Source: Lagopus muta (lineage: Eukaryota; Chordata; Aves; Galliformes; Phasianidae). Taken from it: a DNA stretch of 64,000 nt. Positions 25,655-37,300 of this stretch are shown in pieces; the stretch's first letter is position 1; each line of letters begins with the position of its first letter. The stretch is taken from assembly GCF_023343835.1 (NCBI RefSeq), contig NC_064440.1, positions 30,573,537 through 30,637,536 on the forward strand. Direction: 5' to 3'. The notes under the pieces are model-generated. The model made no database searches, was not told the origin of the DNA, and worked only from the letters and a program-made list of their open reading frames with translations. A program made the position numbers and the translations under genes.

Positions 25655-25790
25655 CACTACCAACAGAACTCCCAACGAAATAGGATTTAATGTCATGGCA
25701 AAGCAGAGGTGACAACTGACAAACAAAAAACAAAACAAGAAAAAACAAAAAGCAAACAAAAAAGAACACACAAAAACACTAAGACATCAT
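25655..25790. repeat. Isolated diverged fragment of the macrosatellite
   Basis: Positions 25,660-25,722 align with the macrosatellite segment just before its GC core: CCAACAGAAC, then GGATT..ATGT, then GGCAAAGCA.AGGTG, in the same order and spacing. An A-rich, T-poor run follows. Identity is clearly lower than between array monomers. It lies 1.8 kb left of the array. Confidence 0.5.
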
Positions 25791-26074
25791 TAAACAACAG
25801 CCTGGAGGCATCGGCTCCAGGCCAGGCAGAGCACAGAGCGTCACAGCGCAGATGACATCAGCCAGGTTCCTGGAGCCTTTATGCTGTCACAGTGCGTTTC
25901 CATGAGGACAGAGGGCCCTGCCCAAGGACAGCTGGCAGTTGGGTCCAGGCACCTCCAGTGCGAGCTGCGCTGCCTGCAGCTGCTTGCCATACCCTGTGCC
26001 TCAGAGCAGCCCCGGCAGCAGACGAGCTCAGCTTCATCCTGCTCTGGGTTGTGGTGAAGTGTTCCTGTTCGGTG

Positions 26075-26405
26075 TGATTGGTGAGTACTGAGATACCCTT
26101 CTGGGTTAAGCTTTAGGCTTCCTAGATCGGTTAGGCTTAAGGCTTATGTGTCAAGTGTTACGCATCTGGGTCAGGTTTAAAGGTTACCCTTCTGGGTGAG
26201 GGCGAAGCGTTAAGGCAAATGGTTTTGGGTTTGTGTCAACTGTTTCTCCCTGGGTTTAGGCAAACCCTAACCCAAATGGGAACCCTAATTCATAATCCAA
26301 AACGGCAACCATTAAACCAAACATGGGAACCCATAAGTCTTACCCCTTATCCAACACAGTAACCCTTTACCCCTTCATAATGGTGTAACCCATTACTCAA
26401 ACTCA
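26075..26405. repeat. Degenerate telomere-like repeats in head-to-head arrangement
   Basis: The left part (26,084-26,262) is rich in GGGTTA, GGTTAGGC and GGGTTTAGG on the plus strand. The right part (26,263-26,400) switches to AAACCCTAACCC, GAACCCTAA, TAACCC and related words. The switch is at about 26,262. Only a few units are exact, so this is a decayed relic or a chance variant family. Confidence 0.5.
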
Positions 26406-26450
26406 TAACAACTAAAGCTAAACAACAGAGAAACCAATAACACAAATACA

Positions 26451-27305
26451 GAATCACAGAATCACAGAATCACCCGGGTTGGAAGGGACCCCAAGGATCA
26501 TGTAGCTCCAACCCCCCTGCCTAGCAGGGCCACCAAACATACACATTCAGATCAGGTTGCCCAGGACCCCGTCCAACCTGGCCTTAAACACGTCCAAGGA
26601 CGGGGCATCCACAACCTCCCTGGGCAGCCCGTTCCAGGGCCTAACCACTCTCCTAGTAAAGAACTTCCCCCTAACATCCAACCTAAATCTTCCCTCCTTC
26701 AACTTAAAACCATTTCCCCTAGTCCTGCTGTTGTCAGCCCTTTTGAAGAGTTTACTCCCCTCCTGGGTGTAGGTTCCCTTCAGGTATTGATAGGCTGCAA
26801 TGAGGTCACCCCGCAGCCTTCTCTTCTCCAGGCTGAACAAGCCCAACTCCCTCAGCCTGTCCTCATAGGGGAGGTGCTCCAGCCCCTTGATCATCTTAGT
26901 CACCCTCCTCTGGACCCTTTCCAAAATCTCAATGTCTTTCTTGTACTGAGGGCTCCACACCTGGACACAGTACTCCAGATGGGGCCTCACAAGAGCCGAG
27001 TAGAGAGGGACAATCACCTCCCTGTCCCTGCTGACCACCCCTCTCCTGATGGAGCCCAGGATCCCATTTGCCTTTCGAGCTGCCAGAGCGCACTGCTGGC
27101 TCATATTCAGTCTCTCGTCCATCAGGACCCCCAGGTCCTTCTCTGCCGAGCTGCTCTCAAGGACCACTCCTCCCAGCCTGTACAGGTGCCTGGGGTTCTT
27201 CCGGCCCAAATGCAAAACCCTGCACTTTGCCGTGTTGAACCTCATTAGGTTCACCCAAGCCCAGCCCTCCAGCCTGTCGAGGTCCCTCTGAATTGCATCC
27301 CTTAC
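26451..27305 (-). mobile_element. CR1 LINE, 3' part, long open ORF2 remnant
   Basis: On the plus strand it begins with ATCACAGAATCACAGAATC, the reverse complement of the CR1 terminal repeat. The minus-strand frame 27,254-26,547 gives 235 uninterrupted residues of the C-terminal reverse-transcriptase protein ([47 protein letters not shown]). Being open over 235 codons suggests a fairly recent copy. It meets an oppositely oriented CR1 fragment at about 27,305. Confidence 0.92.
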
Positions 27306-27309
27306 AAAA

Positions 27310-27483
27310 TGTTGCCACTGCCTGGGTGGATGGGGGGAGAGCAGCGGATGTAGTCCACCTTGATTTCAGCAAGGTGTTCGATGCTGTATTCAAAGAAATC
27401 CTTACAACAAAGCTGAAAAAGTGTGGGATACACAAGTGGACACTGAGACGGGTTGAAAACAGGCTGACTGGCAGAGCAGTCAG
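27310..27483 (+). mobile_element. CR1 LINE fragment with reverse-transcriptase motif A, at array border
   Basis: The plus strand encodes [13 protein letters not shown], which carries the catalytic aspartate motif of the CR1 reverse transcriptase, then LTTKLKKCGIHKW and NRLTGRAV. Truncated on both sides; its right end stops exactly where the macrosatellite begins. Confidence 0.85.
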
Positions 27484-28149
27484 ACAATATAAAAGCTAGC
27501 AAAATCTAAGGGGAGAACATGGGAAAAAAAAAAAGAAAAACAGAATAAAAGAAGTGAAGTAAAAGTAGAACAAAGCAAAGCAATGCCGGAAAACCAAGAG
27601 CCAAGGAACAGAATGAACAACCAAAACGAAAGCAAACCAAAAAACCCAAACAAACAAGACATAAACAATGGAGAGCTAAGGAGCAGTAGAGAAAAAAAAA
27701 AGTGAACAAAGGAAAGGAAACCAAAAAGAGACAATAAACTGAAAGAAAAAGAACCAACCAAAAAGAAAAATAAGCAGTAGAAAGCAAAGCCAAAGGAGAA
27801 GGAAACAAAAGCCAAAAGAAAAAAGAGCCAAGTTAATAGGGGGAAAAGCAAAGCAATGCCCGAAAACCAAGAGCCAAGGAACAGAATGAACAACCAAAAG
27901 GAAAGCAAACCAAAAACAAACAAACAAACAAACATGAAAAGAAAAAAGGAGAAAAAAGGAAACCAAACAAACTAACTTGAAATGAAAAAGGAGAGCAAAG
28001 GAAAAGGAGCAGTAGAGAAAGCAAATCGAAGGGAACTAAGGAAAGCAAACCAATGTGATGCAATGGAAAAAGACTAAAAAATGAAAAGACAAAGAACCAA
28101 AACCCACCAACAGAACAGCAAAGCAATCGGATTCAGTAAGACGGCAAAG

Positions 28150-28400
28150 CAAATGTGACAAGAGACTGCGATGCCGGCCAAAACTCCCCATCCGTGCCTG
28201 GGAGGAGGAAAGGGTAGCTACTGGGCATGCGGCCACCTCCAGCAGAGATGCACGTCCTCAGCTGGCACCCGTCGAGGAGTCTGCGGCTGCAAGCAGGACA
28301 AAACATCTCTCTGGAGGAAGAGAAAGCGCTCGAGGTCATGCCGAGGAGGAGGTCAGGGTAGCTACCGGGCACGGATGCTGCCAGGCATCTGAAGAAAAGC
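28150..28400. repeat. GC core of the macrosatellite monomer (first example)
   Basis: About 250 bases, sharply GC-richer than the rest of the monomer and the best conserved part in all 18 units. It contains CCGGCCAAAACTCCCCATCC, a GGGTAGCTACTGGGCATG word and, about 160-180 bases on, its near copy GGGTAGCTACCGGGCACG. The second includes the perfect 10-bp palindrome GGTAGCTACC. One CTCGAG occurs per core. A 73-residue plus-strand frame starting MPAKTPHPCLGGG and a 92-residue minus-strand frame both stay open in most units; neither resembles a known protein. Confidence 0.85.
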
Positions 28401-28852
28401 CTCAAGTCCACGAAGGATGTAAGAATGAACAGCCCAGAAGCCTAACATCAGGTAAGTAAAGGCAAGATAAGAGGAAGGAAGCAGTGATGGGGACGAGGAA
28501 GGAGGAAGAACGTAATGAAAGCAAAAGAAAAAGAGGAGAACAGATAAGGCATACTACCAGAATGCAAAGGCATGGTCTGGAAAGAAAAAGAACCAACCAA
28601 AAAGAAAAATAAGATCTAGAAAGCAAAGCCAAAGGAGCAGGAAACAAAAGCCAAAAGGAAAAGAAAAAGAGCCAAGTAATCCGAGAGAAAATGTACAAAA
28701 AAAAGCAAGGGCGTTGACTGCAACAATATGGCAAAGCAAAAAGTTCAGAGCAACACATTGAGACAATATAAAAGCTAACAAAATCTAAGGGGAGAGCATG
28801 GGGAAAAAAAAATAGAAAAACAGAATAAAAGAATTGAAGTAGAAAGTAGAAC

Positions 28853-29285
28853 AAAGCAAAGCAATGCCAGAAAACCAAGAGCCAAGGAACAGAATGAACA
28901 ACCAAAACGAAAGCAAACCAAAAAACCCAAACAAACAGGACATAAACAATGGAGAGCTAAGGAGCAGTAGAGAAAAAAAAAACAAAGTGAACAAAGGAAA
29001 GGAAACCAAAAAGAGACAATAAACTGAAAGAAAAAGAACCAACCAAAAAGAAAAATAAGCAGTAGAAAGCAAAGCCAAAGGAGAAGGAAACAAAAGCCAA
29101 AAGGAAAAGAAAAAGAGCCAAGTTAATAGGGGAAAAGCAAAGCAATGCCCGAAAACCAAGAGCCAAGGAACAGAATGAACAACCAAAAGGAAAGCAAACC
29201 AAAAACAAACAAACAAACAAACATGAAAAGAAAGAAGGAGAAAAAAGGAAACCAAACAAACTAACTTGAAATGAAAAAGGAGAGC
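28853..29285. repeat. Internal duplication that makes the long monomer form
   Basis: In long monomers the word gcaatgcc.gaaaaccaag occurs twice, here at 28,861 and 29,142, so a segment of about 281 bases is duplicated. A further piece of about 40 bases (near gaaaccaaacaaactaac) is also absent from short monomers. Together these account for the difference of about 320 bases between the two length classes. The short form is therefore the simpler and probably older state. Confidence 0.75.
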
Positions 29286-32200
29286 AATGGAAAAGGAGCA
29301 GTAGAGAAAGCAAAACCAAGTGAAAAAAATAAATCAAACCAATGTGACCAATGGAAACAGAGACAATAAACGGAAAGACAAAAAACCAAAACCCACCAAC
29401 AGAACAGCAAAGCAATCGGATTCGATGTGACAGCAAAGCAAAGGTGGCAAGAGACTGCGATGCCGGCCAAAACTCCCCATCCGTGCCTGGGAGGAGGAAA
29501 GGGTAGCTACTGGGCATGCGGCCACCTCCAGCAGAGATGCACGTCCTCAGCTGGCACCCGTCGAGGAGTCTGCGGCTGCAAGCAGGACAAAACATCTCTC
29601 TGGAGGAAGGGAAAGCGCTCGAGGTCATGCCGAGGAGGAGGTCAGGGTAGCTACCGGGCACGGATGCTGCCAGGCATCTGAAGAAAAGCCTCAAGTCCAC
29701 GAAGGATGTAAGAATGAACAGCCCAGAAGCCTAACATCAGGTAAGTAAAGGCAAGATAAGAGGAAGGAAGCAGCCTCGGGGACGAGGAAGGAGGAAGAAC
29801 GTAATGAAAGCAAAAGAAAAAGAGGAGAACAGAGAAGGCATACTACCAGAATGCAAAGGCATGGTCTGGAAAGAAAAAGAACCAACCAAAAAGAAAAAAT
29901 AAGCACTAGAAAGCAAAGCCAAAGGAGCAGGAAACAAAAGCCAAAAGGAAAAGAAAAAGAGCCAAGTAATCCGAGAGAAAATGTACAAAAAAAAGCAAGG
30001 GCGTTGACTGCAACAATATGGCAAAGCAAAAAACTCAGAGCAACACAGTGAGACAATATAAAAGCTAACAAAATCTAAGGGGAGAACATGGAGGAAAAAA
30101 TAACAAAACAAACCAGAATGGAAGACAAGAAGCAAATCTGAAAGTAGGACAAAGCAAAGCAATGCTGGAAAACCAAGAGCCAAGGAACAGAATGAACAAC
30201 CAAAACGAAAGCAAACCAAAAAACCCAAACAAACAGGACATAAACAATGGAGAGCTAAGGAGCAGTAGAGAAAAAAAAAACAAAGTGAACAAAGGAAAGG
30301 AAACCAAAAAGAGACAATAAACTGAAAGAAAAAGAACCAACCAAAAAGAAAAATAAGCAGTAGAAAGCAAAGCCAAAGGAGAAGGAAACAAAAGCCAAAA
30401 GGAAAAGAAAAAGAGCCAAGTTAATAGCGGGAAAAGCAAAGCAATGCCCGAAAACCAAGAGCCAAGGAACAGAATGAACAACCAAAAGGAAAGCAAACCA
30501 AAAACAAACAAACAAACAAACATGAAAAGAAAAAAGGAGAAAAAAGGAAACCAAACAAACTAACTTGAAATGAAAAAGGAGAGCAAAGGAAAAGGAGCAG
30601 TAGAGAAAGCAAAACCAAGTGAAAAAAATAAAGCAAACCAATGTGACCAATGGAAACAGAGACAATAAACGGAAAGACAAAGAACCAAAACCCACCAACA
30701 GAACAGCAAAGCAATCGGATTCGATGTGACAGCAAAGCAAAGGTGGCAAGAGACTGCGATGCCGGCCAAAACTCCCCATCCGTGCCTGGGAGGAGGAAAG
30801 GGTAGCTACTGGGCATGCGGCCACCTCCAGCAGAGATGCACGTCCTCAGCTGGCACCCGTCGAGGAGTCTGCGGCTGCAAGCAGGACAAAACATCTCTCT
30901 GGAGGAAGGGAAAGCGCTCGAGGTCATGCCGAGGAGGAGGTCAGGGTAGCTACCGGGCACGGATGCTGCCAGGCATCTGAAGAAAAGCCTCAACTCCACG
31001 ACGAGGACAGAGGCAAGGACAGGGAGGATGTAAGAATGAACTGTCCAAAAGGCTAAAGTCAGGTAAGTAAAGGCAAGGTAAGAGGAAGGAAGCCGCCATG
31101 GGGACGACAAGGAGGAAGAACGTAATGAAAGCAAAAGAAAAAGAGGAGAACAGAGAAGGCATACTACCAGAATGCAAAGGCATGGTCTGGAAAGAAAAAG
31201 AACCAACCAAAAAGAAAAATAAGCTCTAGAAAGCAAAGCCAAAGGAGCAGGAAACCAATGCCAAACGGAAAAGAAAAAGAGCCAAGTTAACCGGGGAAAA
31301 AGTACCAAAAAAAAAAAAAGCAAGGGCATTGACTGCAACAATATGGCAAAGCAAAAAGTTCAGAGCAACACAGCGAGACAATATAAAAGCTAACAAAATC
31401 TAAGGGGAGAGCATGGGGAAAAAATAACAAAACAAACCAGAATGGAAGACAAGAAGCAAATCTGAAAGTAGGACAAAGCAAAGCAATGCTGGAAAACCAA
31501 GAGCCAAGGAACGGAATGAACAACTAAAACGAAAGCAAACCAAAAAACCCAAACAAACAGGACATAAACAATGGAGAGCTAAGGAGCAGTAGAGAAAAAA
31601 AAAAGTGAACAAAGGAAAGGAAACCAAAAAGAGACAATAAACTGAAAGAAAAAGAACCAACCAAAAAGAAAAATAAGCAGTAGAAAGCAAAGCCAAAGGA
31701 GAAGGAAACAAAAGCCAAAAGAAAAAAGAGCCAAGTTAATAGGGGGAAAAGCAAAGCAATGCCCGAAAACCAAGAGCCAAGGAACAGAATGAACAACCAA
31801 AAGGAAAGCAAACCAAAAACAAACAAACAAACAAACATGAAAAGAAAAAAGGAGAAAAAAGGAAACCAAACAAACTAACTTGAAATGAAAAAGGAGAGCA
31901 AAGGAAAAGGAGCAGTAGAGAAAGCAAATTGAAGGGAACTAAGGAAAAAGAACCAATGTGATGCAATGGAAAAAGACTAAAAAAAAGAACCAAAACCCAC
32001 CAACAGAACAGCAAAGCAATCGGATTCGATGTGACAGCAAAGCAAATGTGACAAGAGACTGCGATGCCGGCCAAAACTCCCCATCCGTGCCTGGGAGGAG
32101 GAAAGGGTAGCTACTGGGCATGCGGCCACCTCCAGCAGAGATGCACGTCCTCAGCTGGCACCCGTCGAAAAGTCTGCAGCTGCAAGCAGGACAAAACATC

Positions 32201-33949
32201 TCTCTGGAGGAAGGGAAAGCGCTCGAGGTCATGCCGAGGAGGAGGTCAGGGTAGCTACCGGGCACGGATGCTGCCAGGCATCTGAAGAAAAGCCTCAACT
32301 CCACGACGAGGACAGAGGCAAGGACAGGGAGGATGTAAGAATGAACTGTCCAAAAGGCTAAAGTCAGGTAAGTAAAGGCAAGGTAAGAGGAAGGAAGCCG
32401 CCATGGGGACGACAAGGAGGAAGAACGTAATGAAAGCAAAAGAAAAAGAGGAGAACAGAGAAGGCATACTACCAGAATGCAAAGGCATGGTCTGGAAAGA
32501 AAAAGAACCAACCAAAAAGAAAAATAAGCTCTAGAAAGCAAAGCCAAAGGAGCAGGAAACCAATGCCAAACGGAAAAGAAAAAGAGCCAAGTTAACCGGG
32601 GAAAAAGTACCAAAAAAAAAAAAAGCAATGGCATTGACTGCAACAATATGGCAAAGCAAAAAGTTCAGAGCAACACAGTGAGACAATATAAAAGCTAACA
32701 AAATCTAAGGGGAGAGCATGGGGAAAAAAATAGAAAAACAGAATAAAAGAAGTGAAGTAGAAAGTAGAACAAAGCAAAGCAATGCTGGAAAACCAAGAGC
32801 CAAGGAACAGAATGAACAACCATAACGAAAGCAAACCAAAAAACCCAAACAAACAGGACATAAACAATGGAGAGCTAAGGAGCAGTAGAGAAAAAAAAAG
32901 TGAACAAAGGAAAGGAAACCAAAAAGAGACAATAAACTGAAAGAAAAAGAACCAACCAAAAAGAAAAATAAGCAGTAGAAAGCAAAGCCAAAGGAGAAGG
33001 AAACAAAAGCCAAAAGAAAAAAGAGCCAAGTTAATAGGGGGAAAAGCAAAGCAATGCCCGAAAACCAAGAGCCAAGGAACAGAATGAACAACCAAACGGA
33101 AAGCAAACCAAAAACAAACAAACAAACAAACATGAAAAGAAGGAGAAAAAAGGAAACCAAACAAACTAACTTGAAATGAAAAAGGAGAGCAAAGGAAAAG
33201 GAGCAGTAGAGAAAGCAAAACCAAGTGAAAAAAATAAAGCAAACCAATGTGATGCAATGGAAAAAGACTAAAAAATGAAAAGACAAAGAACCAAAACCCA
33301 CCAACAGAACAGCAAAGCAATCGGATTCAGTAAGACGGCAAAGCAAATGTGACAAGAGACTGCGATGCCGGCCAAAACTCCCCATCCGTGCCTGGGAGGA
33401 GGAAAGGGTAGCTACTGGGCATGCGGCCACCTCCAGCAGAGATGCACGTCCTCAGCTGGCACCCGTCGAAAAGTCTGCAGCTGCAAGCAGGACAAAACAA
33501 CTCTCTGGAGGAAAGGAAAGCGCTCGAGGTCATGCCGAGGAGGAGGTCAGGGTAGCTACCGGGCACGGATGCTGCCAGGCATCTGAAGAAAAGCCTCAAG
33601 TCCACGAAGGGTGTAAGAATGAACAGTCCAGAAGGCTAAAGTCAGGTAAGTAAAGGCAAGGTAAGAGGAAGGAAGCCGCCATGGGGACGAGGAAGGAGGA
33701 AGAATCTGATGAAAGCAAAAGAAAAAGAGGAGAAAAGAGAAGGCATACTACCAGAATGGAAAGGCATGGTCTGGAAAGAAAAAGAACCAACCAAAAAGAA
33801 AAATAAGCACTACAAAGCAAAGCCAAAGGAGCAGGAAACAAAAGCCAAAAGGAAAAAGAGCCAAGTTAACCGGGAAAAAAATTACAAAAAAAAAAGCAAG
33901 GGTGTTGACTGCATCAATATGGCAAAGCAAAAATTCAAAGCAACACAGT

Positions 33950-34330
33950 GAGACAATATAAAAGCTAACAAAATCTAAGGGGAGAGCATGGAGGAAAAAA
34001 TAACAAAACAAACCAGAATGAAAGTCAAGAAGCAAATTTGAAAGTAGGACAAAGGAAAGCAATGCCCGAAAACCAAGAGCCAAGGAACGGAATGAACAAC
34101 AAAAAGGAAAGCAAATAAAAAACAAACATACAAACATGAAATGAACAAAGGAGAGCAATGGAAAAGGAGCAGTAGAGAAAGCAAATCGAAGGGAACTAAG
34201 GAAAACAAACCAATGTGATGCAATGGAAAAAGACTAAAAAATGGAAAGACAAAGAACCAAAACCCACCAACAGAACAGCAAAACAATCAGATTCAGTAAG
34301 ACGGCAAAGCAAAGGAGACAAGAGACTGCG
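33950..34330. repeat. Short-type interval inside the array (966 bp core to core)
   Basis: Between cores 33,365 and 34,331 the internal 281-base duplication is missing and the caaac microsatellite is reduced. The other two short intervals are next to each other at the right end (47,263-49,202), so this one is an isolated short unit within long ones. Confidence 0.8.
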
Positions 34331-37300
34331 GTGCCGGCCAAAACTCCCCATCCGTGCCTGGGAGGAGGAAAGGGTAGCTACTGGGCATGCGGCCACCTCC
34401 AGCAGAGATGCACGTCCTCAGCAGGCAACGTGGAGGAGTCAGCGGCTGCAAGCAGGACAAAACATCTCTCTGGAGGAAGGGAAAGCACTCGAGGTCATGC
34501 CGAGGAGGAGGTCAGGGTAGCTACCGGGCACGGATGCTGCCAGGCATCTGAAGAAAAGCCTCAACTCCACGAAGGATGTAAGAATGAACAGTCCAGAAGG
34601 CTAAAGTCAGGTAAGTAAAGGCAAGGTAAGAGGAAGGAAGCCGCCATGGGGACGAGGAAGGAAGAAGAATCTGATGAAAGCAAAAGAGGGGAAAAGAGAA
34701 GGCATACTTTTAGAATGCAAAGGCATGGTCTGGAAAGAAAAAGAACCAACCAAAAAGAAAAAATAAGCACTAGAAAGCAAAGCCAAAGGAGCAGGAAACA
34801 AAAGCCAAAAGGAAAAGAAAAAGAGCCAAGTAATCCGAGAGAAAAAGTACAAAAAAAAGCAAGGGCGTTGACTGCAACAATATGGCAAAGCAAGAAGTTC
34901 AGAGCAACACAGTGAGACAATATAAAAGCTAACAAAATCTAAGGGGAGAACATGGAGGAAAAAATAACAAAACAAACCAGAATGGAAGACAAGAAGCAAA
35001 TTTGAAAGTAGGACAAAGCAAAGCAATGCCGGAAAACCAAGAGCCAAGGAACGGAATGAACAACTAAAACGAAAGCAAACCAAAAAACCCAAACAAACAG
35101 GACATAAACAATGGAGAGCTAAGGAGCAGTAGAGAAAAAAAAAACAAAGTGAACAAAGGAAAGGAAACCAAAAAGAGACAATAAACTGAAAGAAAAAGAA
35201 CCAACCAAAAAGAAAAATAAGCAGTAGAAAGCAAAGCCAAAGGAGAAGGAAACAAAAGCCAAAAGGAAAAGAAAAAGAGCCAAGTTAATAGGGGGAAAAG
35301 CAAAGCAATGCCCGAAAACCAAGAGCCAAGGAACAGAATGAACAACCAAAAGGAAAGCAAACCAAAAACAAACAAACAAACATGAAAAGAAAAAAGGAGA
35401 AAAAAGGAAACCAAACAAACTAACTTGAAATGAAAAAGGAGAGCAAAGGAAAAGGAGCAGTAGAGAAAGCAAATCGAAGTGAACTAAGGAAAACAAACCA
35501 ATGTGATGCAATGGAAAAAGACTAAAAAAAAGAACCAAAACCCACCAACAGAACAGCAAAGCAATCGGATTCAGTAAGACGACAAAGCAAATGTGACAAG
35601 AGACTGCGATGCCGGCCAAAACTCCCCATCCGTGCCTGGGAGGAGGAAAGGGTAGCTACTGGGCATGCGGCCACCTCCAGCAGAGATGCACGTCCTCAGC
35701 TGGCACCCGTCGAGGAGTCTGCGGCTGCAAGCAGGACAAAACATCTCTCTGGAGGAAGGGAAAGCGCTCGAGGTCATGCCGAGGAGGAGGTCAGGGTAGC
35801 TACCGGGCACGGATGCTGCCAGGCATCTGAAGAAAAGCCTCAAGTCCACGAAGGATGTAAGAATGAACAGCCCAGAAGCCTAACATCAGGTAAGTAAAGG
35901 CAAGATAAGAGGAAGGAAGCAGCCTCGGGGACGAGGAAGGAGGAAGAACGTAATGAAAGCAAAAGAGGAGAACAGAGAAGGCATACTACCAGAATGCAAA
36001 GGCATGGTCTGGAAAGAAAAAGAACCAACCAAAAAGAAAAAATAAGCACTAGAAAGCAAAGCCAAAGGAGCAGGAAACAAAAGCCAAAAGGAAAAGAAAA
36101 AGAGCCAAGTAATCCGAGAGAAAATGTACAAAAAAAAGCAAGGGCGTTGACTGCAACAATATGGCAAAGCAAGAAGTTCAGAGCAACACAGTGAGACAAT
36201 ATAAAAGCTAACAAAATCTAAGGGGAGAACATGGAGGAAAAAATAACAAAACAAACCAGAATGGAAGACAAGAAGCAAATCTGAAAGTAGGACAAAGCAA
36301 AGCAATGCTGGAAAACCAAGAGCCAAGGAACAGAATGAACAACCAAAACGAAAGCAAACCAAAAAACCCAAACAGGACATAAGCAATGGAGAGCTAAGGA
36401 GCAGTAGAGAAAAAAAAAACAAAGTGAACAAAGGAAAGGAAACCAAAAAGAGACAATAAACTGAAAGAAAAAGAACCAACCAAAAAGAAAAATAAGCAGT
36501 AGAAAGCAAAGCCAAAGGAGAAGGAAACAAAAGCCAAAAGGAAAAGAAAAAGAGCCAAGTTAATAGCGGGAAAAGCAAAGCAATGCCCGAAAACCAAGAG
36601 CCAAGGAACAGAATGAACAACCAAAAGGAAAGCAAACCAAAAACAAACAAACAAACATGAAAAGAAAAAAGGAGAAAAAAGGAAACCAAACAAACTAACT
36701 TGAAATGAAAAAGGAGAGCAAAGGAAAAGGAGCAGTAGAGAAAGCAAAACCAAGTGAAAAAAATAAAGCAAACCAATGTGACCAATGGAAACAGAGACAA
36801 TAAACGGAAAGACAAAGAACCAAAACCCACCAACAGAACAGCAAAGCAATCGGATTCGATGTGACAGCAAAGCAAAGGTGGCAAGAGACTGCGATGCTGG
36901 CCAAAACTCCCCATCCGTGCCTGGGAGGAGGAAAGGGTAGCTACTGGGCATGCGGCCACCTCCAGCAGAGATGCACGTCCTCAGCTGGCACCCGTCGAGG
37001 AGTCTGCGGCTGCAAGCAGGACAAAACATCTCTCTGGAGGAAGGGAAAGCGCTCGAGGTCATGCCGAGGAGGAGGTCAGGGTAGCTACCGGGCACGGATG
37101 CTGCCAGGCATCTGAAGAAAAGCCTCAACTCCACGACGAGGACAGAGGCAAGGACAGGGAAGATGTAAGAATGAACTGTCCAAAAGGCTAAAGTCAGGTA
37201 AGTAAAGGCAAGGTAAGAGGAAGGAAGCCGCCATGGGGACGACAAGGAGGAAGAACGTAATGAAAGCAAAAGAAAAAGAGGAGAACAGAGAAGGCATACT

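Noticed and set aside
26557-27291. Plus-strand frames over the CR1 at 26,451-27,305, and similarly at 60,861-61,725
   Set aside because: Antisense shadows of the minus-strand CR1 reverse-transcriptase remnant.
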